Source of the DNA: Clavibacter capsici
GTDB lineage: Bacteria; Actinomycetota; Actinomycetes; Actinomycetales; Microbacteriaceae
Length of the DNA stretch: 64,000 bases
Assembly: GCF_001280205.1 (NCBI RefSeq)
Contig: NZ_CP012573.1
Span: 620,001 to 684,000, forward strand
Direction of reading: 5' to 3'
Shown: positions 19,090 through 27,647 of the stretch, piece after piece
How the letters are laid out: the number at the start of each line of letters is the position of its first letter
How positions within the stretch are numbered: the stretch's first letter is position 1
Made by a program: the position numbers and the translations under genes
Notes under the pieces: model-generated
Databases searched by the model: none
What the model was told of the DNA's origin: nothing
Seen by the model: the letters and a program-made list of their open reading frames with translations, nothing else

Positions 19090-20010
19090 CTACCGCCCGG
19101 TGAGCCGCGCGATCAGCTCGCGGTACCGCTCGGCCGTCCGCTCCACGATCTCGGGCGGCAGCACCGGCGGCGTGCCCGTGCGATCCCAGTTCGCCGCCAG
19201 CCAGTCCCGCACGATCTGCTTGTCGAAGCTGTCCGTGCGGTTGCCGGTCGCGTACGCCTCGGCGTCCCAGTACCTGGACGAGTCGCTCGTGAGCACCTCG
19301 TCGGCCAGCGTCGTGACGCCCGTGCGCGGGTCGATGCCGAACTCGAACTTGGTGTCCGCGAGGATCACGCCGCGCTCCTCGGCGATGGCCGACGCGCGCC
19401 GGTAGACGTCGAGCGACAGGTCGCGCAGCCGCGCCGCCTCCTCGTGCCCCACGAGCTCCTCGGTGCGCGCGAACGTGATGTTCTCGTCGTGCTCGCCCTG
19501 CGGCGCCTTCCAGGCGGGGGTGTAGATCGGCTCGGGCAGGCGGTCGCCCTGCTGCAGCCCCGCGGGGAGCGGGATGCCGCACACGGTGCCGTGCTCGCGG
19601 TACTCCTCCCAGCCGGATCCGGCCAGGTACCCGCGCACCACGCACTCGATCGGGAGCATCTCCAGCACCCGGCAGAGCATGGCGCGCCCCTGGACCTCGT
19701 CGGGGATGCCGATGCGGTCGAGGGTGGCGCCGTCGACCAGGTGGTTCGGCACATCCAGCCGGTCGAACCACCAGAGGCTCAGCTGCGTGAGGAGCTCGCC
19801 CTTGCCGGGGATGCCCGGCTCGAGCGCGAAGTCGTACGCGCTCACCCGATCGGTCGCGACGACCAGCACGTGCGGCTCGCCCTCGAGCGCGCGATCCTCG
19901 GTGTCGTCGACCGCGGGGCTGAACAGCTCGCGGACCTTGCCCGAGTAGGCGTGGTCCCAGCCGGGGAGGTCCCACTCCGAGGCGTGGCCGGCGGGGACGG
20001 CGGCGCTCAT
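19090..20010 (-). CDS. purC: Phosphoribosylaminoimidazole-succinocarboxamide synthase
   Basis: PurC joins CAIR and aspartate using ATP to form SAICAR, step eight of purine synthesis. The 306-residue protein shows the N-terminal SGKVRELF nucleotide loop, RVSAYDFAL, ECVVRGYLAGSGW and the signature LADTKFEFG (about 218-226). The length is normal for the stand-alone bacterial type. Its ATG overlaps the purD stop (ATGA), so purD-purC are coupled with purD first. Confidence 0.97.
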   Translation of the reverse strand: MSAAVPAGHASEWDLPGWDHAYSGKVRELFSPAVDDTEDRALEGEPHVLVVATDRVSAYDFALEPGIPGKGELLTQLSLWWFDRLDVPNHLVDGATLDRIGIPDEVQGRAMLCRVLEMLPIECVVRGYLAGSGWEEYREHGTVCGIPLPAGLQQGDRLPEPIYTPAWKAPQGEHDENITFARTEELVGHEEAARLRDLSLDVYRRASAIAEERGVILADTKFEFGIDPRTGVTTLADEVLTSDSSRYWDAEAYATGNRTDSFDKQIVRDWLAANWDRTGTPPVLPPEIVERTAERYRELIARLTGR

Positions 20011-21257
20011 CGGATCACCTGCGCGGCGATGTCGGTGCGGTGCTGCGACCCGTCGAGGCCGATCAGCCCCACCGCCTCGTAGACCCGGGATCTCGCCTCC
20101 TCGAAGCCGCGCCCCGTGGCGACGACGCTGAGCACGCGGCCGCCCGTGGCGACGAGGCCGGCGTCGGACTCCGCGGTCGCGGCGTGCGCGACGCTGACGC
20201 CCGCGACGCGCTCGGCCTCCTCGAGGCCCGAGATGACGCGCCCGGTCCGCGGCGACTCCGGGTAGCCCTCGCTCGCGACGACGACCGTGACGGCCACGTC
20301 GTCCGAGAACTCCGGTCGCGGCATGCCGCCGAGCTCGCCGGACGCGGCGGCCAGCAGCAGCTGCGACAGCGGCGTGACGAGGCGGGGCAGCACGACCTGC
20401 GTCTCCGGATCCCCGAAGCGCGCGTTGAACTCGATGACCCGGATGCCGTCCGCGGTGAGGATGAGCCCGCAGTACAGCAGCCCGATGAACGGCGTCTGCT
20501 CCTCGGCGAGCTTCCGCACGGTGGGCAGCGCGATGGTGTCGATGACCTCGTCGACGAAGCCCGCGGGCAGCCACGGCAGCGGCGAGTACGCGCCCATGCC
20601 CCCGGTGTTCGGCCCCGCGTCCCCGTCGCCGAGGCGCTTGTAGTCCTGCGCGGGCGAGAGGGGGAGCACGTCGTGCCCGTCGGAGAGGAGGAACAGCGAC
20701 ACCTCCTGCCCGGCGAGGAACTCCTCGACGAGCACGGTGCCCTGGCCCAGGTAGTGGCGCGCGTGCTCCAGGGCGCGCGAGCGGTCGGCCGTGACCAGCA
20801 CGCCCTTGCCCGCGGCGAGGCCGTCGGCCTTGATGACGTAGGGGGCGCCGTACTCGTCGAGGGCGGCCTCGACCTCGTCGACCGTGCCGGCCTGGGCGGC
20901 ACGGCCGGTGGGCACGCCCGCCTCCTCCATGATGCGCTTGGCGAACGTCTTGGATCCCTCGAGCGCCGCGGCGGCGCGGCCCGGCCCGAACACGGGGATC
21001 CCGCGGGTGCGGAGCGCGTCGGCGACCCCGGCGACGAGCGGCGCCTCCGGTCCCACGACGACCAGCTCGAAGCCCTCCGCGAGCGCGTGCTCGGCGACGA
21101 CGACCGGGTCGTCGATGTCCATCGCGACGACGGGCACCGCGCGCGCCAGCCCCGCGTTGCCGGGGGCGGCGACGATGTCGTGCCCGGCGTCCTCCCGGAG
21201 CAGGGCCGTGACGATGGCGTGCTCGCGCGCACCGGAACCGAGTACCAGGATCTTCAC
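20007..21257 (-). CDS. purD: Phosphoribosylamine-glycine ligase
   Basis: PurD makes GAR from phosphoribosylamine, glycine and ATP, step two of the pathway. The 416-residue ATP-grasp enzyme begins with the dinucleotide-like loop GSGAREHA (7-14). It carries the central YVIKADGLAAGKGV lysine loop and the C-terminal signature EFNARFGDPETQ. The GTG at 21257 gives the canonical N-terminus VKILVLGSG. It overlaps purC at its 3' end. The 378-base region upstream contains its promoter. Confidence 0.97.
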   Translation of the reverse strand: MKILVLGSGAREHAIVTALLREDAGHDIVAAPGNAGLARAVPVVAMDIDDPVVVAEHALAEGFELVVVGPEAPLVAGVADALRTRGIPVFGPGRAAAALEGSKTFAKRIMEEAGVPTGRAAQAGTVDEVEAALDEYGAPYVIKADGLAAGKGVLVTADRSRALEHARHYLGQGTVLVEEFLAGQEVSLFLLSDGHDVLPLSPAQDYKRLGDGDAGPNTGGMGAYSPLPWLPAGFVDEVIDTIALPTVRKLAEEQTPFIGLLYCGLILTADGIRVIEFNARFGDPETQVVLPRLVTPLSQLLLAAASGELGGMPRPEFSDDVAVTVVVASEGYPESPRTGRVISGLEEAERVAGVSVAHAATAESDAGLVATGGRVLSVVATGRGFEEARSRVYEAVGLIGLDGSQHRTDIAAQVIR

Positions 21258-21635
21258 GCCCCCACCCTATCGACGCGGACCCCGTCGCCCCGGGCACCGG
21301 GAACGGTCCCGGGGGAACGCCGCATCCGGCCTCGGGGGAGGAGGCGAGGAGGGCGGGAGGCCGACCCTCCGCGGGAACGGGGTGGGTCGGCTCCCTGCCT
21401 CGCCCGGCGTTCTTCGGGTCCGCCGGGGGGCGCGTCGTCCCGACCTCCCGGCGCCCGGGGAGGCGACGGGAGGGAGGACGTCCTGTCGTGCTCGGCGGGT
21501 CGTGTCACCGTCCGGCACTTCCATACACGGTAATGGATGTCCCCCTAAATGCGGACCGTGCGCGACGCCCCATTAGGAGGGGTGCGCGACCCCTGCCGGG
21601 AGCCCGAGCGCCGCGCGCTCTGGCATCCTGGGACG
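21258..21635. other. Intergenic region between divergent purD and the sterol-carrier-like gene
   Basis: No protein-coding frame here is convincing; the short frames are Arg/Pro/Gly-rich by-products of base composition. The right end holds a relatively AT-rich stretch (about 21520-21550) that could carry a promoter. A 6-bp stem AGGGGT/ACCCCT lies at 21578-21594, and the 9-mer GTGCGCGAC is repeated around 21557 and 21583. I cannot assign a function to these. Confidence 0.4.
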
Positions 21636-22016
21636 ATGGCCAAGGCGCGCATCCACCCGACCGTCGGACAGCCCGCCGTGCGGGCCGCGCTCGCCCAGGG
21701 CGCCGACGCCGACCGCGAGACCCGGGCCACGGCCGTGCGCTTCCTCCTGCAGTCGCTGGCGGATCTCGCGCCCGGCGGCACCGTCGAGGTCCGCGTCCCG
21801 CCGTTCGGCGCCGTCCAGTGCATCGAGGGCCCGGGCCACACGCGCGGCACGCCGCCGAACGTCATCGAGACGGACCCGGCCACCTGGATAGCGCTCGCCA
21901 CGGGCGGCACCACGTGGGACGCGGGAGTCGAGGCGGGTGCCGTGCGCGCGTCCGGGCTCCGCGCGGACCTCCGCGGCCTGCTGCCCGTGCCGTGGCAGCT
22001 CCCCGCGGACCGCTGA
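21636..22016 (+). CDS. Sterol carrier family protein
   Basis: A 126-residue soluble protein I recognise as the small actinobacterial sterol-carrier-like family found beside purF in many genomes. It has the N-terminal segment KARIHPTVGQPAVRAAL, a central beta part with TVEVRVPPFGAVQCIEG, and the helix-strand ending GLRADLRGLLPVPW. Family members are thought to bind hydrophobic ligands, but no role is proven. The ATG at 21636 fits family starts; no strong ribosome site is visible. It is followed by a small membrane protein gene and convergent purF. Confidence 0.75.
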   Translation: MAKARIHPTVGQPAVRAALAQGADADRETRATAVRFLLQSLADLAPGGTVEVRVPPFGAVQCIEGPGHTRGTPPNVIETDPATWIALATGGTTWDAGVEAGAVRASGLRADLRGLLPVPWQLPADR

Positions 22017-22095
22017 GCGTCCGGCCGGCGGTCGTCCACGGGCCGTCGGCGCTCGCGGTTCGCCGGCTGTCCGCGGCTCGGGGGATGATGGACGC

Positions 22096-22404
22096 ATGAC
22101 CGACGCCCGATCCCAGCCCGACGACGAGCGCCGCACCGAGGTCCTCGTGCGGCGGTCGCCCCGCTACTTCCGCTTCATGGGGGTCGGTGCCGTGCTCGGG
22201 ATCATCGTGGCGATGGTCCTCACGGTCACGTTCCCGCCGAACCCGGAGTTCTCCGAGGCGCAGGTGCTGGCGTTCCTCGCGCTGTTCGCGGTCGTGCTCT
22301 TCGGCGGCCTGGCCGCGCTCCTGGCGCTGGCGCTCGACCGCGCGGCGTCGCGCCGCTCGCGGGTCCTCACGGCCGAGCGCGAGCGCGGCGAGCCCGGCGC
22401 CTGA
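22096..22404 (+). CDS. Small two-helix membrane protein
   Basis: A 102-residue protein with a charged N-terminus (1-24), two membrane helices (about 28-46 and 57-80) joined by FPPNPEFSEAQ, and an Arg/Glu-rich cytosolic tail. This resembles conserved actinobacterial membrane proteins encoded next to the sterol-carrier-like gene and purF. The function is unknown. Its stop is 30 bases from the convergent purF stop. Confidence 0.65.
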   Translation: MTDARSQPDDERRTEVLVRRSPRYFRFMGVGAVLGIIVAMVLTVTFPPNPEFSEAQVLAFLALFAVVLFGGLAALLALALDRAASRRSRVLTAERERGEPGA

Positions 22405-22434
22405 TCCGGCTCCCGCGCCCGCCGACGCCCGGGA

Positions 22435-23895
22435 TCAGCTGAGCTGCGTGCGCTCCAGCCACGACAGGTACTCGGGCGTCACGTCGCCCGTGATGTACTC
22501 GCCCGTGAAGCAGCTCATCTCGAGGTCCTCCACGCCGGTGGATCCCTCCAGGATCGCGTCGCGCATGTCCGCCACCTCCTGGTAGATGAGGTGGTCGGCG
22601 CCGAGCTCGGTCGCGATCTCGGGGATCTTCCGCCCGTGCGCGATGAGCTCCTGCCGCGACGGCATGTTGATCCCGTACACGTGCGGGTAGCGCACCGGGG
22701 GAGCGGCCGACGTGAACGTCACCTTGTTGGCGCCGGCCTGCCGGGCCATGTCGACGATCTCGCGGCTCGTCGTGCCGCGCACGATGGAGTCGTCGACGAT
22801 GAGGATGTTCTTGCCCCGGAACTCCGAGCTCATCGCGTTGAGCTTCTGGCGCACCGACTTCTTGCGCTGCGCCTGCCCCGGCATGATGAACGTCCGGCCC
22901 ACGTAGCGGTTCTTGTAGAACCCCTCGCGATACTCGATCCCGAGCGTCTGCGCGACCTGCATGGCCGACGGCCGTGACGAGTCCGGGATGGGCATGACCA
23001 CGTCGATGTCGCCCGCCGGGCTGTGCTCCGCGATGGTGGCCGCGAGCCGGTTGCCCATGCGCAGGCGCGCGTCGTAGACGCTGATGCCGGACATGACCGA
23101 GTCGGGGCGCGCGAGGTAGACGAACTCGAAGGCGCAGGGGATGAGGCGCGGCGTCGGGTGGCACTGGCGCGCGTGCATCTGGCCGTCCATGGTGATGAAC
23201 ACGGCCTCGCCGGGCGCGACGTCGCGCACGATCTCGTAGCCGAGCGACTCCATGACGAGCGACTCGCTCGCCACGACCCACTCCATCCGGCCGCCCTGGA
23301 GCTCGCGGCGGCCGAGGGTGAGCGGGCGGATCCCGAACGGGTCGCGGAACGCGAGCATCCCGTGCCCGGCGATCATGGCGATGGAGGCGTACGACCCCTC
23401 GACGCGCTCGTGGACGCGCTCGACGGCGGTGAACACCTGGTCGGGATCCAGCGCCATGCCGGACACCTGCGACTGCAGCTCGTGCGCGAGGACGTTGACG
23501 AGCAGCTCGGTGTCGGAGCTCGTGTTGGTGTGGCGGCGATCCACGTGGAAGAGCTCCTGCGCGAGCTCCCGCGTGTTCGTGAGGTTGCCGTTGTGCACCA
23601 GGACGATGCCGTAGGGCGCGTTCACGTAGAACGGCTGCGCCTCGTCCTCGTCGGCGGCGCTGCCCCGCGTCGCGTAGCGCACGTGGCCGAGGCCCATGGT
23701 GCCGAGGAGCGAGCGCATGTCGCGGGTGCGGAACGCCTCGCGCACCTGGCCGCTGAGCTTCTTTACGTGGAAGGTGTTGCCCTCGGCCGTGGCGATGCCG
23801 GTGGAGTCCTGACCGCGGTGCTGCAGGAGCAGGAGGCTGTCGTAGACGAGTTGGTTGACGGGTTCGGACGATACGACGCCGACGATGCCGCACAT
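22435..23895 (-). CDS. purF: Amidophosphoribosyltransferase
   Basis: PurF catalyses the first committed step of purine synthesis, making phosphoribosylamine from PRPP and glutamine, and is the feedback-controlled enzyme. The 486-residue protein begins MCGIVGVV, so Cys2 becomes the N-terminal nucleophile after Met removal. NGNLTN (102-107) and the glutaminase motif HVRYATRGS are present, and the PRPP loop is VDDSIVRGTT (367-376). No long propeptide is seen; upstream codons give unrelated sequence, and GGAG precedes the ATG at 23895. It is divergent from purM. Confidence 0.97.
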   Translation of the reverse strand: MCGIVGVVSSEPVNQLVYDSLLLLQHRGQDSTGIATAEGNTFHVKKLSGQVREAFRTRDMRSLLGTMGLGHVRYATRGSAADEDEAQPFYVNAPYGIVLVHNGNLTNTRELAQELFHVDRRHTNTSSDTELLVNVLAHELQSQVSGMALDPDQVFTAVERVHERVEGSYASIAMIAGHGMLAFRDPFGIRPLTLGRRELQGGRMEWVVASESLVMESLGYEIVRDVAPGEAVFITMDGQMHARQCHPTPRLIPCAFEFVYLARPDSVMSGISVYDARLRMGNRLAATIAEHSPAGDIDVVMPIPDSSRPSAMQVAQTLGIEYREGFYKNRYVGRTFIMPGQAQRKKSVRQKLNAMSSEFRGKNILIVDDSIVRGTTSREIVDMARQAGANKVTFTSAAPPVRYPHVYGINMPSRQELIAHGRKIPEIATELGADHLIYQEVADMRDAILEGSTGVEDLEMSCFTGEYITGDVTPEYLSWLERTQLS

Positions 23896-23972
23896 GCTTC
23901 GGCTGACTCCTGAAGAGTAGAAGAGGTGGGGGAGTCGCCAGTCTCCCACACGGGAGCGACGCGCCCGGCCGC

Positions 23973-23978
23973 TACTGT
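23973..23978 (+). promoter_or_regulatory. Probable -10 element of a leaderless purM transcript
   Basis: TACTGT ends 7 bases before the purM GTG start, and no ribosome site is present. This spacing puts transcription start at or next to the start codon, the geometry of leaderless mRNAs that are common in actinobacteria. Confidence 0.5.
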
Positions 23979-23985
23979 GTCTCAG

Positions 23986-25095
23986 GTGACCACCAAGAGC
24001 TCCTATGCAGAGGCCGGCGTCGATACGGAGGCCGGCGATCTCGCGGTCCAGCTGATGAAGGAGGCCGTCTCCCGCACGCACGGCCCCGAGGTCATCGGCG
24101 GCTTCGGCGGATTCGCGGGGCTGTTCGACGCGAGCGCCCTCACGCGGTTCCGCCACCCGCTGCTCGCGACCTCCACGGACGGCGTCGGCACCAAGGTCGC
24201 CATCGCGCAGGCGATCGACAAGCACGACACCATCGGCCAGGACCTCGTCGGCATGGTGGTCGACGACATCGTCGTGGTGGGCGCGCGTCCCCTCTTCATG
24301 ACCGACTACATCGCCTGCGGCAAGGTCGTCCCCGCGCGCATCGCCGACATCGTCGCCGGCATCGCGCGCGCGTGCTCGGACACCGGCACCGCGCTCGTCG
24401 GCGGCGAGACGGCCGAGCACCCCGGCCTCCTCGGGCCCGACGACTACGACGTCGCCGGCGCCGCGATCGGCGCGGTCGAGGCCGACTCCGTGCTCGGATC
24501 CGAGCGCGTCCGCGACGGCGACGTCGTGCTCGCCCTGGCGTCCAGCGGCCTGCACAGCAACGGCTTCTCGCTCGTCCGCCACATCCTCGGCGTCGCCGGC
24601 ATCGGCTTCGGCGACACGTCGGCGGAGCTCGGCGGCCTCGTCGGCGAGGTGCTCCTCGAGCCGACGCGCCTCTACACGACCCCGCTGCTCGACGTGCTGG
24701 CGCAGCCCGAGCTCGGCCCGGGCGTCCACTCCCTGAGCCACGTCACCGGGGGCGGCATCGCGGCCAACCTCGCGCGCGTGCTGCCCCGCGGGTCCTTCAG
24801 CGAGCTCGAGCGCTCCACGTGGTCGCCGCCCGCGGTCTTCCGCGCGCTGGCCGGCATCGCGGGATCCACGCTCGAGAGCGCCGAGGGCACCTGGAACCTG
24901 GGCGTGGGCATGATCGCGGTGGTCGACGCCGCCGCGGCCGACGGCATCGCGCGCGCGCTCACGGCGTCGGGCATCCCCACGTGGAAGGCCGGGCGCGTGA
25001 CGATCGGCGACGCCCCCGCGGGCGCCGGCTTCGAGCAGGGCGCGAAGGGCGTCGACGGCGGGGCCGTGCGCCTCACGGGCCGCTATCGCGACTGA
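23986..25095 (+). CDS. purM: Phosphoribosylformylglycinamidine cyclo-ligase
   Basis: PurM closes the imidazole ring of FGAM to give AIR, step five. The 369-residue enzyme shows the family sequence SYAEAGVDTEAGD at the start, TDGVGTK, the DDIVVVGARPLFMTDYIACG segment, GGETAEHPG and SHVTGGGIAAN. The GTG at 23986 is chosen because it immediately precedes the conserved TTKSSYAEAGV and has a -10 element 7 bases upstream. It is divergent from purF across 90 bases, so the two promoters are adjacent. Confidence 0.95.
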   Translation: MTTKSSYAEAGVDTEAGDLAVQLMKEAVSRTHGPEVIGGFGGFAGLFDASALTRFRHPLLATSTDGVGTKVAIAQAIDKHDTIGQDLVGMVVDDIVVVGARPLFMTDYIACGKVVPARIADIVAGIARACSDTGTALVGGETAEHPGLLGPDDYDVAGAAIGAVEADSVLGSERVRDGDVVLALASSGLHSNGFSLVRHILGVAGIGFGDTSAELGGLVGEVLLEPTRLYTTPLLDVLAQPELGPGVHSLSHVTGGGIAANLARVLPRGSFSELERSTWSPPAVFRALAGIAGSTLESAEGTWNLGVGMIAVVDAAAADGIARALTASGIPTWKAGRVTIGDAPAGAGFEQGAKGVDGGAVRLTGRYRD

Positions 25096-25169
25096 TCCCG
25101 CTCCGGCGTCAGCGGTCCGCCGCTCCGGCGACCGGCCGACGTCGCGTCGCCGACCGCCGGGCGCACGTG

Positions 25170-25203
25170 AACGGACCCGCCTCACCAGGAGACGGGTCCG
25201 TTT
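25170..25203. terminator. Intrinsic terminator between convergent purM and DUF3073 genes
   Basis: AACGGACCCG at 25170-25179 pairs perfectly with CGGGTCCGTT at 25193-25202 across a 13-base loop and is followed by a short T run. It is usable from both sides. Confidence 0.75.
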
Positions 25204-25230
25204 CAGCGCCGGCCTCGGCCGGCGACCGGA

Positions 25231-25440
25231 TCAGGCGCGCTTCTGCTCGTCGCCCGGGACGTAGGCGTCCGGCTCGTCGGCGTACTCGTCCCACTTCGCG
25301 GCCTCGGCCGCGTACTGCTCGTCGACCGCCCCGTGGGTGGTCAGCTCGCGCTCCAGCTGCGTGTAGTCCACATTGGGACTGAACGACTTCAGCTCTCGCG
25401 CGATCTTGGTGTGCTTAGCTTTTTGACGGCCGCGCCCCAT
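25231..25440 (-). CDS. DUF3073 protein
   Basis: A 69-residue small protein of the actinobacterial DUF3073 family. The basic N-terminus MGRGRQKAKHTKIARELKS is the family hallmark, followed by the Asn-Val-Asp-Tyr segment and an acidic tail with WDEYADEPDAY. It probably contacts nucleic acid or ribosomes given the basic head, but no function is established. The ATG at 25440 is at the family start. Confidence 0.88.
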   Translation of the reverse strand: MGRGRQKAKHTKIARELKSFSPNVDYTQLERELTTHGAVDEQYAAEAAKWDEYADEPDAYVPGDEQKRA

Positions 25441-25515
25441 GCGAGACCCCCTCACGACTCAGGCCCCGACGGGCGGTGACAACGCTGGATCCAGCGGACA
25501 GGGTTGGAGAAAACC

Positions 25516-25529
25516 TAGGGGCTACCCTA
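25516..25529. promoter_or_regulatory. TAGGG-GCTA-CCCTA inverted repeat
   Basis: A short inverted repeat in the 207-base gap between DUF3073 and the flavin oxidoreductase. On the minus strand TTAGGGTAGCC matches one half of the DtxR/IdeR consensus, while the other half does not. It could be an operator for either gene or coincidence. Confidence 0.25.
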
Positions 25530-25647
25530 ACATGTGGCCTTCGGCGTCCCGGGCGTGTCCTCCCCGACGGGAGGTGCCACCGGCATCGTACGTGGTCGTC
25601 CCGACGCGGGGGATCCACGCGGCGGCGGGCGCTAGCCTGGTCCTCCC

Positions 25648-26778
25648 ATGAGCCGCGAACCCGCTGAGACCCAGGTCGTGGTCATCGGTGCCGGGCAGGC
25701 CGGCCTCTCCGTCGCGTACCACCTGCAGCGCCTCGGGCTCCGCATGGGGACGGACGCCGTCGTGCTCGACCGCGGGCCGTCGACGGGCGGCGCGTGGCAG
25801 CACAGGTGGGCGGCGCTCCGCCTCGGATCCGCGCACCGGGTCGCCGACCTGCCCGGCATGTCCCAGATGGGCATCTCGTTCGAGACCGCCGACCGGCGCC
25901 TCCCCGCGCGCGACGTGGTGCGCGACCACTACGCCAGGTACGAGGAGCACTTCGACCTGCGCGTCGCGCGGCCGGTCGAGGTGCGCGCGGTGCTCGACGC
26001 CGACGCGCCGCCGCCCGCCGCATCGCGCCGTCGGGCCGCCCACCCGTCCGACGCGGCGCGTCCGCTCCTCGTGCGCGCGACCGACGGGGACCGCGTCGCG
26101 CGCCTCGTCGTCAACGCCACCGGCACCTGGGGCGCGCCCTTCATCCCCAGCTACCCGGGCCTCGGCGACTTCCGCGGGCGGCAGCTGCACACCTCGGGCT
26201 ACCGGGCGGCGGCGGACCTCCGGGGCCTGCGCGTCCTCGTCGTGGGCGGCGGCACCTCCGCCATCGGCTTCCTGCTGGAGCTCGAGGGCGTCGCGGCGCG
26301 GACGATGTGGTCGACCCGGCGTCCCGTCGACTTCCTCGAGGCGGGCGAGCTCGACGTCGAGGCCGCGGTCCGCGCGGTCGACCTCCAGGACCAGGCGGCG
26401 CGGGCGGGCGAGGCGCTGCCGAGCATCGTCAGCGGGACGGGCGTGCCGCGCACCCGGCGCATCGTCGCGGGGATCCGCCGCGGCGTGCTCGCGAGCGGGG
26501 GCGCCATCGCGCGCTTCGAGGAGGACGGCGTGGTCTGGGCCGACGGCGGTCGCGACCAGGTCGACGCGGTGATCTGGGCCACCGGCTTCCGGCCGGAGAT
26601 CCGGCACCTGGCGCCGCTCGGCCTCCGCGAGAAGGAGGGCGGGGTGCGCGTCGAGTCCGGGGTGTCCGCCCGGGATCCGCGGGTGTTCCTCGCGGGCTAC
26701 GGTCCGCAGGCGTCCACGATCGGGGCGAACCGCGCGGGTCGGCGCGTGGCCCGGCAGGTCGTCGCGGCGCTGGGCTGA
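25648..26778 (+). CDS. FAD-dependent NAD(P)H oxidoreductase (flavin monooxygenase-like)
   Basis: A 376-residue flavoprotein of the CzcO/TrkA-type flavin-containing monooxygenase superfamily. It has an N-terminal FAD loop VVVIGAGQAGLS (10-21), the GGAWQHRWAALRLGS segment, a second Rossmann loop for NADPH (VVGGGTSAIG, about residue 198) and the C-terminal ATGF motif. The substrate is unknown. ATG at 25648 fits the canonical N-terminus. It stands alone and is followed by a clear hairpin at 26899-26930. Confidence 0.87.
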   Translation: MSREPAETQVVVIGAGQAGLSVAYHLQRLGLRMGTDAVVLDRGPSTGGAWQHRWAALRLGSAHRVADLPGMSQMGISFETADRRLPARDVVRDHYARYEEHFDLRVARPVEVRAVLDADAPPPAASRRRAAHPSDAARPLLVRATDGDRVARLVVNATGTWGAPFIPSYPGLGDFRGRQLHTSGYRAAADLRGLRVLVVGGGTSAIGFLLELEGVAARTMWSTRRPVDFLEAGELDVEAAVRAVDLQDQAARAGEALPSIVSGTGVPRTRRIVAGIRRGVLASGGAIARFEEDGVVWADGGRDQVDAVIWATGFRPEIRHLAPLGLREKEGGVRVESGVSARDPRVFLAGYGPQASTIGANRAGRRVARQVVAALG

Positions 26779-26898
26779 GGCCGCGGATCCGCCTGCGGAC
26801 GGGGGACACGGGGGCCCGGCGTCCTTCGCGGGTACTCACGACGCGGACCCCCGCGTCGATCCGGACCTCACGGGTCGGTCCGGATGCCGTCCGACCGG

Positions 26899-26930
26899 CG
26901 CGCGGTGCACCGTCATCGGGGCACCGCGCG
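26899..26930 (+). terminator. Terminator of the flavin oxidoreductase gene
   Basis: CGCGCGGTGC at 26899-26908 pairs perfectly with GCACCGCGCG at 26921-26930 across a 12-base loop and is followed by TTCC. It lies 120 bases after the stop codon. Confidence 0.65.
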
Positions 26931-27037
26931 TTCCGGTCGAGTCGCACGAGCTCCCGGGGGAAAGAGTTCGTGCACTAACAACTGTACAGGCGTGTCCTCC
27001 ATTTCGAGGACACGAACGGCGCGTGGCGCCGACGACG

Positions 27038-27070
27038 GAGGGGAGCCGACCCGACGGGCCGGCTCCCCTC
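27038..27070 (-). terminator. Terminator of the DUF3618/Holin-X operon
   Basis: GAGGGGAGCCG pairs with CGGCTCCCCTC, 11 bp around an 11-base loop, 14 bases beyond the minus-strand operon's last stop. Confidence 0.7.
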
Positions 27071-27083
27071 CTCGTGCGGTGGA

Positions 27084-27647
27084 TCAGCCGCGAGCTTCGT
27101 CCTGGACGGCCTGCTTGGCGTCCTGGGCGCTGCTCGTGACGTCCTGCGCGGTGGACTGCGCCTCGGACCGGACGGTCTCGGCCGAGTCGCTCGCGGTGCT
27201 CGCGACCGACTGCGCGGCCTGCTGCGCGGGCTCCTTCAGCTCGGACGCGACGTCCTTCGCCGCATCGGTCGCCTTCTCGACGAGGGGCTGCGCCTTGTCC
27301 TTGACGGTCGAGGCGAGCTCCTTCTCCTTGTCGCTCGCCGGGATCAGCGAGGCGATGAGGAGGCCGGCGCCGAACGCCACGAGGCCGAGGCCGACGGGGT
27401 TGCCCTTGGCCTTCGCCTTCGCGCCGCCCGCGGTGCCGGAGACGGCGTCGCCCACGCTGTCGCGGGCGTCGCTCGCGGAGCCGAGGACGCTGTCCTTGAC
27501 GTTCGACAGGGCGCCGCGCACCTTGTCGGTCTGGCGCTGGGCCACCTTCGCGGGGGTGACCTTGTCGGCCACCGCGTCCACGTCGATGCTCAGCTCGTTC
27601 CGCGTGCGCTCGATGTCCGCACGGATCCGGTCGGGGTTGTCGCTCAT
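27084..27647 (-). CDS. DUF3618 protein
   Basis: A 187-residue protein with the DUF3618 N-terminus (DRIRADIERTRNELSIDVDAVADKV, residues 6-30), a single membrane helix (about 86-105, GLGLVAFGAGLLIASLIP) and a long Ala/Ser/Lys-rich heptad-like region predicted to be coiled coil (about 108-187). It is the last gene of a three-gene coupled cassette with a Holin-X protein; its ATG overlaps that gene's stop. Such trios are widespread in actinobacteria and are thought to serve envelope or stress functions. Exact role unknown. Confidence 0.85.
   Translation of the reverse strand: MSDNPDRIRADIERTRNELSIDVDAVADKVTPAKVAQRQTDKVRGALSNVKDSVLGSASDARDSVGDAVSGTAGGAKAKAKGNPVGLGLVAFGAGLLIASLIPASDKEKELASTVKDKAQPLVEKATDAAKDVASELKEPAQQAAQSVASTASDSAETVRSEAQSTAQDVTSSAQDAKQAVQDEARG

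Larger units (their letters stand above)
26779..27083. other. Intergenic region between flavin oxidoreductase and DUF3618 genes
   Basis: This 305-base stretch has no gene but holds three hairpins. One is a terminator at 26899-26930. A perfect 9-bp stem with a 6-base loop lies at 26991-27014 and has no U tract. The third is a terminator at 27038-27070 for the minus-strand cassette. A comparatively AT-rich segment (26960-26990) contains TTCGTGCACTAA, similar to the palindrome before glgX. Confidence 0.6.

Noticed and set aside
21267-21524. Small Arg/Pro-rich frames between purD and the sterol-carrier-like gene
   Set aside because: They overlap each other on both strands, lack ribosome sites and have composition expected of random GC-rich DNA.
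25516-25529. Functional DtxR/IdeR iron box
   Set aside because: Only one half-site matches the consensus and neither neighbouring gene is an iron gene; kept only as an inverted repeat of low confidence.
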